Source: Brachybacterium sp.
Lineage (GTDB): Bacteria; Actinomycetota; Actinomycetes; Actinomycetales; Dermabacteraceae
Reading direction: 5' to 3'
NCBI GenBank assembly: GCA_030451965.1
Contig: JAKDNE010000174.1
Span: 1 to 6,791 of the forward strand
Length of the DNA stretch: 6,791 nt
The notes beneath the pieces are model-generated. The model did no database searches, had not been told where the DNA came from, and was given only the letters and a program-made list of their open reading frames with translations. Positions 1 to 6,605 of this stretch are shown here, piece after piece. Numbering within the stretch: the first letter of the stretch is position 1; each line of letters starts with the position of its first letter. The translations under genes and the position numbers were made by a program.

Positions 1-1182
1 GGGGGCGTGGTGCTCGGGGTCGTCGTGCTCCCAGTAGCGGTAGTAGACGGCCTGGGGCCAGTCCTCGATCTGCTCGCCGCGCAGCAGGGGCAGGAAGCTG
101 CGGCCCTGCTGGTCCGGCAGCGCCTGGTCGGGATCGAGGCCGGCGGCTTCCAGCAGCGTCGCGGCGATGTCGACGTTGGTGAGCATCTCCTCGACCCGCG
201 AACCGGCCGGGATCTGCTGCGGCCAGCGCACCATCATCGGCATCTGCAAGGACTGGTCGTACATCAGGCGCTTGTCGAACCAGCCGTGGTCGCCGAGGAA
301 GAACCCCTGGTCGGAGGTGTAGACCACGATCGTGTCCTCGGCGATGCCGAGGGTCTCGAGGTGCTCGAGCACCCGCCCCATGCTGTCGTCGATCGCCTGG
401 ACCGTCTGCAGGTAGTCACGCATGTAGCGCTGGTACTTCCAGCGCGCGCGCTCGTCCCGCCGCTCCGCGCCGCGCAGCTCCGGGGGCAGCTCCTCCTTGA
501 TGTCGTCGGCCGTCAGATCGTCCGCGATGGACATGCGCACGCCCTGGATCGCGCGGGAGCGGGTGGAGTGGTCCTCCAGCAGGGTGTCCGGCTCCGGGAT
601 CGAGCCCAGCGGGTACAGCTCCCGGTGCCGAGGATGCGGGACCCAGGGCCGGTGCGGGGCCTTGTGGTGCAGCAGCAGGCACAGCGGCTGCTCGGGATGC
701 TCGGCGCGCTGATCGTCGAGCCAGTCGAGCGCCAGGTCCGTGACCACGTCGGTCGCATAGCCGGGGACCGCGGCGCTGCCGTCGGGCCCGATCATCTCCG
801 CGTCCCAGTAGGTGCCCTGTCCGGGGTAGATCCGCCAGTCGTCCACGCCGCGGGGCAGCGCCGCCTCGCTCTCGCCCAGATGCCATTTGCCGAACAGGCC
901 GGTGCGGTACCCGGCCTGCTGCAGTGCCTCGGGGACGGTGGGCACCCGGTGGTCGAACTCGGTGTAGATCGTCGCGGCGCCGTTGACGTGGCTGTAGGTG
1001 CCGGTGAGGATGCTGGCCCGGGACGGGGTGCAGATCGAGTTCGTGCAGTACAGGGAGTCCAGCCGCGCTCCCTCGGTCGCGACGCGGTCCAGGTGCGGGG
1101 TGGAGTTGACGCAGCTGCCGTAGGCGGAGATCGCCTGGGCGGCGTGGTCGTCGGCGAGGACGAAGACGATATGGGGGCGCAT
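1..1182 (-). CDS. Cys-type sulfatase, second of the operon (C-terminus outside window)
   Basis: This is a type I sulfatase, expected to hydrolyse a sulfate ester to alcohol plus sulfate. The 394 visible codons run off the left edge without a stop. Residues 9-13 (LADDH) give the N-terminal metal-binding aspartates. C51-T-P-S-R55 followed by ASILTG is the formylglycine motif CxPxR...TG. GKWHLG (98-103), HHKAPHRPW (172-180), TSDQG (289-293) and DKRLMYD (303-309) are the other active-site blocks. DQG replaces the commoner DNG. There is no signal peptide, so it should act in the cytoplasm on imported substrate. Its nearest family feel is the arylsulfatase / N-acetylglucosamine-6-sulfatase-like group, but the substrate cannot be assigned. 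Two in-frame ATGs are possible. The one at 1191 overlaps the previous stop (ATGA) but its AAGGG touches the start. The one at 1182 sits 9 bases after AAGGG and begins MRPHIVFVLADDH, the usual family start, so I chose it. The enzyme is translationally coupled to the sulfatase upstream. Confidence 0.93.
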   Translation of the reverse strand, partial: MRPHIVFVLADDHAAQAISAYGSCVNSTPHLDRVATEGARLDSLYCTNSICTPSRASILTGTYSHVNGAATIYTEFDHRVPTVPEALQQAGYRTGLFGKWHLGESEAALPRGVDDWRIYPGQGTYWDAEMIGPDGSAAVPGYATDVVTDLALDWLDDQRAEHPEQPLCLLLHHKAPHRPWVPHPRHRELYPLGSIPEPDTLLEDHSTRSRAIQGVRMSIADDLTADDIKEELPPELRGAERRDERARWKYQRYMRDYLQTVQAIDDSMGRVLEHLETLGIAEDTIVVYTSDQGFFLGDHGWFDKRLMYDQSLQMPMMVRWPQQIPAGSRVEEMLTNVDIAATLLEAAGLDPDQALPDQQGRSFLPLLRGEQIEDWPQAVYYRYWEHDDPEHHAP

Positions 1183-1187
1183 GGCGG

Positions 1188-2795
1188 TCATCCCTTCACG
1201 GCGCCGGCTGCCCGGCTCCGGCTCGGCGGCTGTGCTGTCGGCTCCGCGTCGGTGCCGCTGGCTCGATGGGTCCCCTCGTCCAGGCCGCTCATCGACGGGT
1301 CGTAGTCGACCTGCCCGATGTCGTACATCGAGGTCATCCAGTGGAAGAAGTTGTCGCCCCGGTCCCGCAGGCGGTGGTAGAGGTCGCTGAGCATCTGCTC
1401 GCGCACGGCCCGCATCTCGGGGTGCTCATAGCGGTTGTGCAGCTCGTCGAGATCGAGCTCGAGGTCGTAGAGCTCGTTGACGGATTCGGGGTTGACCACC
1501 AGCTTGTACCGCTCGGTGCGCAGCATCCGCTGCGGGCAGGGGAAGTGGTGGCCGTGGAACTCGCACACGATCGCGTCGTCCCACTCCACCTCCTCGCCGC
1601 GCACCAGCGGCAGCAGGGACCGGGAGTCCACCGCCGGTGAGGGGTCCAGCCCGCACCAGTCGAGCACGGTCGCGGTGGTGTCCAGCAGGCTCACGAACTC
1701 GTCCCGCACCTGCCCGGCGGGGGCACCGGGGACGCGGATGATGCCGGCGGTGCGGTAGATGTCCTCGTACATCGCCGGGCCCTTGTCGTGCAGGCGGTGG
1801 GAGCCGGTGAACTCGCCGTGGTCGGAGCTGAACATGACGGCCGTCGAATCGGTGAGGCCCAGGGCGTCCATCTCCGCGAGGACCCGGCCGATCTGCTCGT
1901 CGATGAGGGCCACATACCCCCAGTAGACGGCGATCAGCTTGCGGGACTCGGCCTCGCTCATGGTGTCGAAGGTCCAGTGCGCGGAGTAGTTCGCCTGGAC
2001 GGGTGGTTTGCCGGCGAAGGTCTCCTGGATCGAGGCGGGCAGTTCGATCTGCTCCGGGTCGAACAGGTCGAAGTACTCGTCGGGGACGACGTACGGCAGG
2101 TGCGGGCCGTAGAAGTGCAGGGCGAGGTAGAACGGTGTCCCGTCGGCCGATTGCGTCGCGGCGCAGGTGCGCAGCTGTTCGATCGCCCGGTCGGCGAGGT
2201 AGTGCTCGAAGGTCGCCTCGACCGGCTGATGCAGTCTCGCCGCGAGCAGGTTGCCGGGCCCGCCGTTGGGCAGGGTGCCGCGCATCTGGTCGGAGATCTC
2301 GTAGGGCGGCAGGCCGCGCTCGGTGAGGTAGGCGAGGTAGTCGGGGTGATCGACGGGGTTGTGCCAGCCCGGCAGCTCGGCACCGTCGAACCCGTAGTCG
2401 GCCCGGAGCTTCTCGGTGCCGGCATGCCATTTGCCCAGCAGGGCGCACTGGTAGCCGGCCTCCCGCAGCGCCCGGGAGAAGGTGAAGCTGCCCTCGGGCA
2501 GGTCCTCCTGGTAGCCGACGTTGCGCTCATAGTTGGCCAGCAGCCGGTGCCGGAACGGCGCGGCGCCGGTGAGCACGCTGGCGCGGGCGGGAGTGCAGAT
2601 CGCCGTCGGGGTGTACCAGCGCTCGAAGCGGGTGCCGCCGGCGGCCAGGGCATCCAGGTGCGGGGTGCGAGCCAGCGGGTTGCCGTAGCAGCCCAGCGTG
2701 TCGGCTCGATGCTGATCGGTCAGCAGGAACAGGACGTTGCGCGGCCCGGGGGCACCGGGCCGCGCAGCGTCCTGCACGGGATCGGGACGGGTCAC
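1188..2795 (-). CDS. Cys-type sulfatase, first of the operon (cytoplasmic)
   Basis: This is a 535-residue type I sulfatase/alkaline-phosphatase-superfamily hydrolase. Seen in the protein: N20-VLFLLTDQHRAD (metal-binding D27), C67-T-P-A-R71 followed by ASVLTG (formylglycine motif), GKWHAG (121-126), FYGPHLPY (228-235), SSDHG (323-327, supplying D325 and H326) and DKGPAMYED (337-345). The TDQH/SDHG pair resembles the sulfatase/phosphonate-monoesterase-like branch, so a phosphodiester or phosphonate ester is a possible alternative substrate. The transporter context and the second sulfatase favour sulfate esters. No signal peptide or membrane segment is visible, implying cytoplasmic action. The start is GTG at 2795, which overlaps the TGA of the binding-protein gene (GTGA); AAGG lies 7 bases upstream and GGGGGA abuts it. 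The catalytic domain starts about residue 20, so a later start is possible. The last 30 or so residues (from about 506) are a low-complexity Ala/Ser/Pro/Arg tail that looks dispensable. Confidence 0.93.
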   Translation of the reverse strand: MTRPDPVQDAARPGAPGPRNVLFLLTDQHRADTLGCYGNPLARTPHLDALAAGGTRFERWYTPTAICTPARASVLTGAAPFRHRLLANYERNVGYQEDLPEGSFTFSRALREAGYQCALLGKWHAGTEKLRADYGFDGAELPGWHNPVDHPDYLAYLTERGLPPYEISDQMRGTLPNGGPGNLLAARLHQPVEATFEHYLADRAIEQLRTCAATQSADGTPFYLALHFYGPHLPYVVPDEYFDLFDPEQIELPASIQETFAGKPPVQANYSAHWTFDTMSEAESRKLIAVYWGYVALIDEQIGRVLAEMDALGLTDSTAVMFSSDHGEFTGSHRLHDKGPAMYEDIYRTAGIIRVPGAPAGQVRDEFVSLLDTTATVLDWCGLDPSPAVDSRSLLPLVRGEEVEWDDAIVCEFHGHHFPCPQRMLRTERYKLVVNPESVNELYDLELDLDELHNRYEHPEMRAVREQMLSDLYHRLRDRGDNFFHWMTSMYDIGQVDYDPSMSGLDEGTHRASGTDAEPTAQPPSRSRAAGAVKG

Positions 2796-3784
2796 TCCCC
2801 CGCCTTGGTGAACTGATCGAAGAGGTAGTAGTCCGCCGGCGCGACGGGCTCTCCCTCGATCTTGTCGTTCTCCTTGTAGTAGTCGTTCATGGCGGTCAGC
2901 CAGGTCTCGATGGTGCCCTTCTCGATGAGGGCGTCCAGATCCGCGCCGGTGTAGTACTCGGCGTTGGAGGCGTCCACAGCGGCGGCCTCGGGGTCGGCCT
3001 CGGTCATCGCTGCGGTCAGCTCGATGGTCTTGTCGAGGTTCTCGACGCGGAAGTCCATCGCGGCGCGCAGCACCTTGATCACCGCGATGGTCGCCTCCTC
3101 GTTCTCCACGGGGAAGTCGTTGGAGGTGACCATGACGTTGGGGAACTGCATGACGTCGGCGAAGTCGGAGTTCTGGGCGAGCTCCACCAGCTCCGGCACC
3201 TGCTCCTTGATGTTGTCGATCATCGGGTACCAGATGCCGGCGGCGTCGACCTGACCGGAGGCGAAGGCGGAGACCACGGTGGGCGGGTCCATGGCGACCT
3301 TCTCGATGTCGTCGATGCTCATGCCGGCGGCGTCCAGGGCCAGGCGCACGATCATGTCGCCGCTGGTGCCCTCCGGGATCGCGACCTTCTTGCCGGCCAG
3401 TGCCTCCATCGAGTCGATGCCGGGCTGGGCGATGACGCGATCGGCCTGGCCGGAGCCGTTGACGGTGACGACCTTGGCCTTGCCGGAGGCGGGGAGCCAC
3501 ATGGCGCCGGGGCCGATGTAGCCGAAGTCGATGTCTCCGGTGCCCAGGGCCTGGATCTGCAGCGGCCCGTTGGTGAAGGTCTGGAGGGTGACGTTGATCC
3601 CGTTCTCCTCCCACAGTCCCTGGTCCTCGGCGATGGCCAGGAGGCTGGCGCCGTTGAAGTCGGGGATGTAGCCGTAGTTCACGTCCATGGTGCCGGAGCC
3701 ACCGGAGCTGCCGCAGGCGGCGAGCGCGGAGAGGGCGGGGACGGCGGCCATGCCGCCGAGGAGGGTGCGTCGGGAGAAGGTCAT
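2792..3784 (-). CDS. Tat-type lipoprotein substrate-binding protein of NitT/TauT/SsuA family
   Basis: This 330-residue extracellular solute receptor belongs to an ABC importer of the sulfonate/taurine/nitrate/sulfate-ester class. The N-terminus has a twin-arginine motif (S4-R-R-T-L-L9), a hydrophobic stretch, and a lipobox LAAC with the lipidated cysteine at C24, followed by a Gly/Ser linker. The protein is therefore likely exported folded by Tat and anchored outside the membrane. The mature part starts NYGYIPDFNGASLLAIAEDQ and contains ALGTGDIDFGYIGPGA, KVAIPEGTSGD and ASGQVDAAGIWYP, the usual blocks of the TauA/SsuA fold. ATG at 3784 is chosen because the signal peptide begins there and AGGAA lies 7 bases before it. 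An in-frame ATG 72 bases upstream (3856) would put 24 unrelated residues ahead of the signal. A 68-base gap with a hairpin separates it from the ATPase, and its stop overlaps the first sulfatase start. The ligand is not readable from sequence; a sulfate ester is inferred from the neighbours. Confidence 0.93.
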   Translation of the reverse strand: MTFSRRTLLGGMAAVPALSALAACGSSGGSGTMDVNYGYIPDFNGASLLAIAEDQGLWEENGINVTLQTFTNGPLQIQALGTGDIDFGYIGPGAMWLPASGKAKVVTVNGSGQADRVIAQPGIDSMEALAGKKVAIPEGTSGDMIVRLALDAAGMSIDDIEKVAMDPPTVVSAFASGQVDAAGIWYPMIDNIKEQVPELVELAQNSDFADVMQFPNVMVTSNDFPVENEEATIAVIKVLRAAMDFRVENLDKTIELTAAMTEADPEAAAVDASNAEYYTGADLDALIEKGTIETWLTAMNDYYKENDKIEGEPVAPADYYLFDQFTKAGE

Positions 3785-3811
3785 CGTGGGGTTCCTATCA
3801 GGTGGGACGGA

Positions 3812-3835
3812 CCCGGAGGCAGCTCTGCCGCCGGG
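3812..3835 (-). other. Hairpin in the ATPase to binding-protein gap
   Basis: The arms CCCGG (3812-3816) with GGCA (3818-3821) pair with TGCC (3826-3829) and CCGGG (3831-3835), giving a 4-base loop and one internal mismatch. It lies in the only sizeable gap of the operon (3785-3852), about 28 bases before the binding-protein start. No U-tract follows on the minus strand, so it is not a standard Rho-independent terminator. Such hairpins can protect or help process a transcript so that the binding protein is made in excess of the permease and ATPase. That role is inference. Confidence 0.5.
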
Positions 3836-3852
3836 GTGCTGCGGGGAGAGGA

Positions 3853-4653
3853 TCACTGGTGGTAGACGGAGGTCCAGATCTCGTTGCGGATCCGGGTGAA
3901 CTCCTCCGACAGTCGCACCTCCTCGGTGCGGGGGTAGGGCAGGTCCACGTCGATGATCCGGTGGATGCGGCCGGGCTTCGCCGCCATCACCACGACACGG
4001 TTCGCGAGGAACGCGGCCTCGTCGACGTCGTGGGTGATGAACATGATGGTGCGCTTGTCCTGCTCCCAGGTCTCCAGCAGGTGCTCCTGCATCCGCACGC
4101 GGCTGAGGGCGTCGAGCGCACCGAAGGGCTCGTCCATCAGCAGGATGGACGGGTTCATGGCGTAGGCGCGGGCGATCGCGCAGCGCTGCTTCATCCCGCC
4201 GGAGAGGGTCTTGGGCAGTGAGTCGGCGAAATCGCTGAGGCCCACCATGTCGATGAAGTGCTGGGCGCGCTCGCGACGCTCCGCGGCGGGGACGCGCGCG
4301 GTCCTGAGGCCGAACTCGACGTTGTCGCGCACGGTCAGCCAGGGGAACAGCGCGTACTGCTGGAAGATCACACCGCGCTCCGGGCTGGGGCCGCGCACCT
4401 CGGTGCCGTCCACGCGCGCACTGCCGGAGGTGGGTTCGTCCAGGCCCGCGAGGATGTTCATCAGCGTGGATTTGCCGCAGCCGGAGGGGCCCACGACGGT
4501 GATGAACTCGTTCTCGGCCACGTCCAGGCTCACGCCTCCCAGCGCCTCGAAGCGCTGCCCGGCCACGGTGAAGTGCTTGGTGATGTCCTGGACCTGGATC
4601 TTGCGCTGGTCGATGGTGGTGGTGCTGTCCATGGGGGTCCTGTTCGTGGTCAT
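3853..4653 (-). CDS. ABC importer ATPase, SsuB/TauB type
   Basis: This 266-residue cytoplasmic nucleotide-binding subunit powers import through the permease encoded just upstream. All catalytic motifs are intact: Walker A GPSGCGKST (55-63), Q-loop FQQYALFPW (97-105), signature LSGGMKQR (150-157), Walker B ILLMDEP (170-176), D-loop GALD (178-181) and switch histidine H208 in ITHDVDEAAFLA. Length and sequence fit the sulfonate/nitrate/taurine importer group, and there is no added regulatory domain. The start ATG at 4653 overlaps the permease stop (ATGA), and AGGAG sits 5 bases before it. A second in-frame ATG at 4632 (residue 8) also has a weak AGGA. The open frame continues rightward to 5337, but that extension is a shadow of the permease gene. 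It is translationally coupled to the fused regulator-permease, so equal dosage of permease and ATPase is expected. Confidence 0.96.
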   Translation of the reverse strand: MTTNRTPMDSTTTIDQRKIQVQDITKHFTVAGQRFEALGGVSLDVAENEFITVVGPSGCGKSTLMNILAGLDEPTSGSARVDGTEVRGPSPERGVIFQQYALFPWLTVRDNVEFGLRTARVPAAERRERAQHFIDMVGLSDFADSLPKTLSGGMKQRCAIARAYAMNPSILLMDEPFGALDALSRVRMQEHLLETWEQDKRTIMFITHDVDEAAFLANRVVVMAAKPGRIHRIIDVDLPYPRTEEVRLSEEFTRIRNEIWTSVYHQ

Positions 4654-6482
4654 CGGCGCTCCTGCCACTGGGTCGCGCGGGCCTCGATCGCCAGCAGGGT
4701 GCGGTCCATGACGAAACCGAAGATGCCGATGACGAGGATGCCCACGAAGATGGTGGGCAGGTCGTAGTAGATCTGTGCCTGCTGCATGCGGTAGCCCAGG
4801 CCCTGCTGGGCGGCGATCAGCTCGGCGGCGACCACGGTGGCCCAGGCGGAGCCGAGTCCCACACGCATGCCGACGAGGATGAACGGAGTGGAGGCGGGCA
4901 CCACCACGCGGGCGAAGATGGTGCCGTCCTTCGCGCCGAGCACGCGGGCGGCGTTGAGCAGGGTCTTGTCCACCTGGACCACGCCCTGGAAGGTCGAGAT
5001 CACGCAGGCCAGGAACGAGGCCAGGAAGATCACGAAGATCTTGGGCTGCTCGCCGATGCCCATCAGCACGATGGCCAGCGGGATGATCGCCAGCGGCGGG
5101 ATGGTGCGGAAGAACTGCACCCAGGGCTCGAACAGGCCGCGCGCCCAGGTGTACCAGCCCATCAGGAACCCGACGGGGATGGCCAGCGCCGTGCCCAGCA
5201 GGAAGCCGCTGAACACGCGGATGAGCGAGGCGGCGATGTCCTTGAACAGGGTGCCAGCGGCAGCCAGTTCGATCAGCGCCAGGATCACCTCGGGCGGGCT
5301 GGGGATCTGCAGGCCCACCAGCGACAGCATCCACCACAGGCCCAGGCCCAGGAAGACGGTGACGATGTTCAGCACCAGCAGGGTGGGAACCTTCTTGCGG
5401 CCGGTGTCGGCCGCCGGGGCAGGCGCTGTGGTGGTCTCCTCCTCGGACGTGGGGATCGCGGCGGTGGGGTCAAGGAGGACGCCGACCTCGCCGGCGATCA
5501 CGATCTCGTCGGGATCCACCAGCAGAGCGGCGATGCCGAGAGCGCGGCCGACGGGGTCGGCCAGTGCGGTGGCGAGCCGGAGCGCACGCGGGTCCTCCTG
5601 CTCGAGGGCGGCGGCGAAGTGCTCGAGGTCGACCTCGCCGCCGGCGACCCGCTGCCAGGCGTCGGTGACGGCGCCCACGGAGGCGACGGTCTCCAGGCAG
5701 CCCTGTCGGCCGCAGCGGCAGTCGCGCGCCTCGGCGGTCTCGTCGGTGATCAGGTGCCCGATCTCGCCGGCCAGCTGGTGGGCCCCGCACAGGGCGGTGC
5801 CGGCGCCGAGCACCGCGCCGCCGATGCCGGTGGCCAGGCGCAGGTAGACGATGGTGCGCTCGTCCTCTCCGGCGAGGGTCGCCTCGTACAGGGCGGCGAA
5901 CCGGATGTGGTGGTCCACCAGCACGGCGCAGCCGAACTCGTCCGCGAACAGCTCGCGGATCCGGGCCCGCACCAGGTGGAAGGGCTCCATGGAGGTCTCC
6001 GCGACGGAGAAACCGTGCCAGCTGGCCGAGTTGGGGCCGGGCAGGCCGATCCCGATGCCGGCGAGGAACTCCAGGTGCACCTCGCCCACGGCGAGGTCCC
6101 GGATGGCGGCCAGGGTCTGCTGGACGCGGTCTTCCCAGCCGGCGCCGGGCGAGTACCGGGCGACGGTCGAGGCGATGACGTCGCCGGTCGAGTTCGCCAG
6201 GCACACGGTGGCGGTGGTGTGGCTGAAGTCGATGCCGACATAGCGCACGGCCCCGGGGTGGATGCCCAGCACCTCGGCCGGGCGTCCGCGCCCGCCCGGG
6301 GAACGCTGCTCGGTGACGGTGATGACGCCCTGGTCGAGCAGACCGCCGAGGATGTCCGAGACGGTGGAGCGGGTGAGCCGCAGTGCGTCGGCGATCTCGC
6401 CGCGGGTCAGCCGGCGCCCGCGATGCAGCAGCGCCAGCACGTCCGCTCGGTGCTGGTCCCTGACGCTCCATTGCCGGTCCAT
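4650..6482 (-). CDS. Fused ROK-family regulator and SsuC/TauC-type ABC permease
   Basis: This 610-residue single frame holds two proteins. Residues 8-58 are a winged helix (LTRGEIADALRLTRSTVSDI, 25-44) with the wing at SPGGRGRPAE. Residues 80-338 are a ROK domain with GLPGP (146-150), AGEIGH (238-243) and the zinc motif C255-R-C257-G-R-Q-G-C262-LE. The kinase sites are degenerate (DFSHTT at 85-90 for DxGGT; DHH at 190-192 where kinases carry the catalytic Asp), so it is a sugar-sensing repressor type, not a kinase. The ROK part stops after DPDEIVIAGEVGVLLD, about 50-60 residues short of normal. A Thr/Pro/Glu linker (339-362) leads to a full permease: membrane segments near 366-390, 420-443, 460-477, 482-503, 540-560 and 578-600, and the EAA-like loop NAARVLGAKDG...VVVP (510-529). 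A cytoplasmic N-terminus suits permease topology. No ribosome site is visible before ATG 6482. It may be a functional chimera, a deletion scar or an assembly error. Confidence 0.9.
   Translation of the reverse strand: MDRQWSVRDQHRADVLALLHRGRRLTRGEIADALRLTRSTVSDILGGLLDQGVITVTEQRSPGGRGRPAEVLGIHPGAVRYVGIDFSHTTATVCLANSTGDVIASTVARYSPGAGWEDRVQQTLAAIRDLAVGEVHLEFLAGIGIGLPGPNSASWHGFSVAETSMEPFHLVRARIRELFADEFGCAVLVDHHIRFAALYEATLAGEDERTIVYLRLATGIGGAVLGAGTALCGAHQLAGEIGHLITDETAEARDCRCGRQGCLETVASVGAVTDAWQRVAGGEVDLEHFAAALEQEDPRALRLATALADPVGRALGIAALLVDPDEIVIAGEVGVLLDPTAAIPTSEEETTTAPAPAADTGRKKVPTLLVLNIVTVFLGLGLWWMLSLVGLQIPSPPEVILALIELAAAGTLFKDIAASLIRVFSGFLLGTALAIPVGFLMGWYTWARGLFEPWVQFFRTIPPLAIIPLAIVLMGIGEQPKIFVIFLASFLACVISTFQGVVQVDKTLLNAARVLGAKDGTIFARVVVPASTPFILVGMRVGLGSAWATVVAAELIAAQQGLGYRMQQAQIYYDLPTIFVGILVIGIFGFVMDRTLLAIEARATQWQERR
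5440..5475 (-). other. ROK/permease fusion junction
   Basis: Around residues 336-348 the ROK domain ends at GVLLD and a sequence typical of a permease N-terminus begins (TAAIPTSEEETTT). No stop, frameshift or start codon lies at the join. The in-frame GTGs nearby are at 5519 and 5501, inside conserved ROK sequence, and at 5375, inside membrane segment 1. None has a well-placed ribosome site; AAGAAGG lies about 14 bases before 5375. The permease therefore seems to depend on read-through from the regulator start. The exact breakpoint is uncertain by a few codons. Confidence 0.75.
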
Positions 6483-6505
6483 GGGCGCAGACGCTAATGG
6501 GACTT

Positions 6506-6537
6506 AATTATTCCGTCTATAGTTCGACAGAATGATT
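6506..6537. promoter_or_regulatory. Inverted repeat over the -10 region, candidate ROK operator
   Basis: On the plus strand, AATTATTCCGTC (6506-6517) and GACAGAATGATT (6526-6537) form arms matching at 10 of 12 positions, separated by 8 bases. The core ATTC-GTC/GAC-GAAT is conserved and both mismatches are transitions. The symmetric site covers the putative -10 element. AT-rich palindromes of this general size are known targets of ROK repressors such as NagC and Mlc, which makes autoregulation by the adjacent ROK domain the simplest reading. Binding by this protein is inferred. Confidence 0.55.
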
Positions 6538-6546
6538 GTTGGTCAC
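6516..6546 (-). promoter_or_regulatory. Probable operon promoter
   Basis: On the minus strand, TATAGA (6521-6516) is a 4/6 match to the -10 consensus. GTGACC (6546-6541) is a 4/6 match to the -35 consensus, with a rather long 19-base spacer. Transcription would start near 6509, giving a leader of about 26 bases before ATG 6482. The local AT-rich stretch (6501-6540) stands out against the GC-rich surroundings and sits where the operon promoter should be. The hexamers are imperfect, so the exact positions are tentative. Confidence 0.4.
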
Positions 6547-6562
6547 GGAACGGTCACGAAAC
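6541..6562. repeat. Tandem 11-base direct repeat at the -35 region
   Basis: GGTCACGGAAC (6541-6551) is followed immediately by GGTCACGAAAC (6552-6562), 10 of 11 identical. The period equals one helical turn, so both copies present the same DNA face. On the minus strand the proximal copy contains the putative -35 hexamer GTGACC, and the distal copy lies just upstream, a normal place for an activator site. The possible binder is unknown; a sulfur-status activator is only a guess. Confidence 0.5.
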
Positions 6563-6605
6563 ATGAGTGAGGGGCCTACGCAGCCGGCGCTCTCGCCAGC
6601 CCCGC

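Noticed and set aside
7..1305. Long plus-strand open frame (432 codons)
   Set aside because: It lies opposite the second sulfatase, whose motifs are all in the minus-strand frame. The plus-strand product is Val/Gly/Arg-rich with no recognisable domain, as expected from GC-rich third positions.
1788..2816. Long plus-strand open frame (342 codons)
   Set aside because: It is antisense to the first sulfatase, has low-complexity composition and shows no motif.
3785..3856. N-terminal extension of the binding protein from ATG 3856
   Set aside because: It would bury the twin-arginine lipoprotein signal behind 24 unrelated residues, whereas ATG 3784 has its own ribosome site.
5472..5479. AAGGAGGA, a perfect ribosome-site sequence, on the plus strand at the fusion junction
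   Set aside because: No plus-strand start codon follows at a usable distance, and it is simply the complement of the Val-Leu-Leu codons. The complementary GGAGGA in the minus-strand message (5442-5437) also has no start codon nearby.
4837..5847. Plus-strand open frame (336 codons) across the fusion junction
   Set aside because: It is antisense to conserved ROK and permease sequence, and its product is Ser/Arg/Pro-rich with no domain.
6532..6570. Plus-strand 12-codon frame (MIVGHGTVTKHE)
   Set aside because: No ribosome site is visible, the frame is very short, and it overlaps the promoter repeats of the minus-strand operon.
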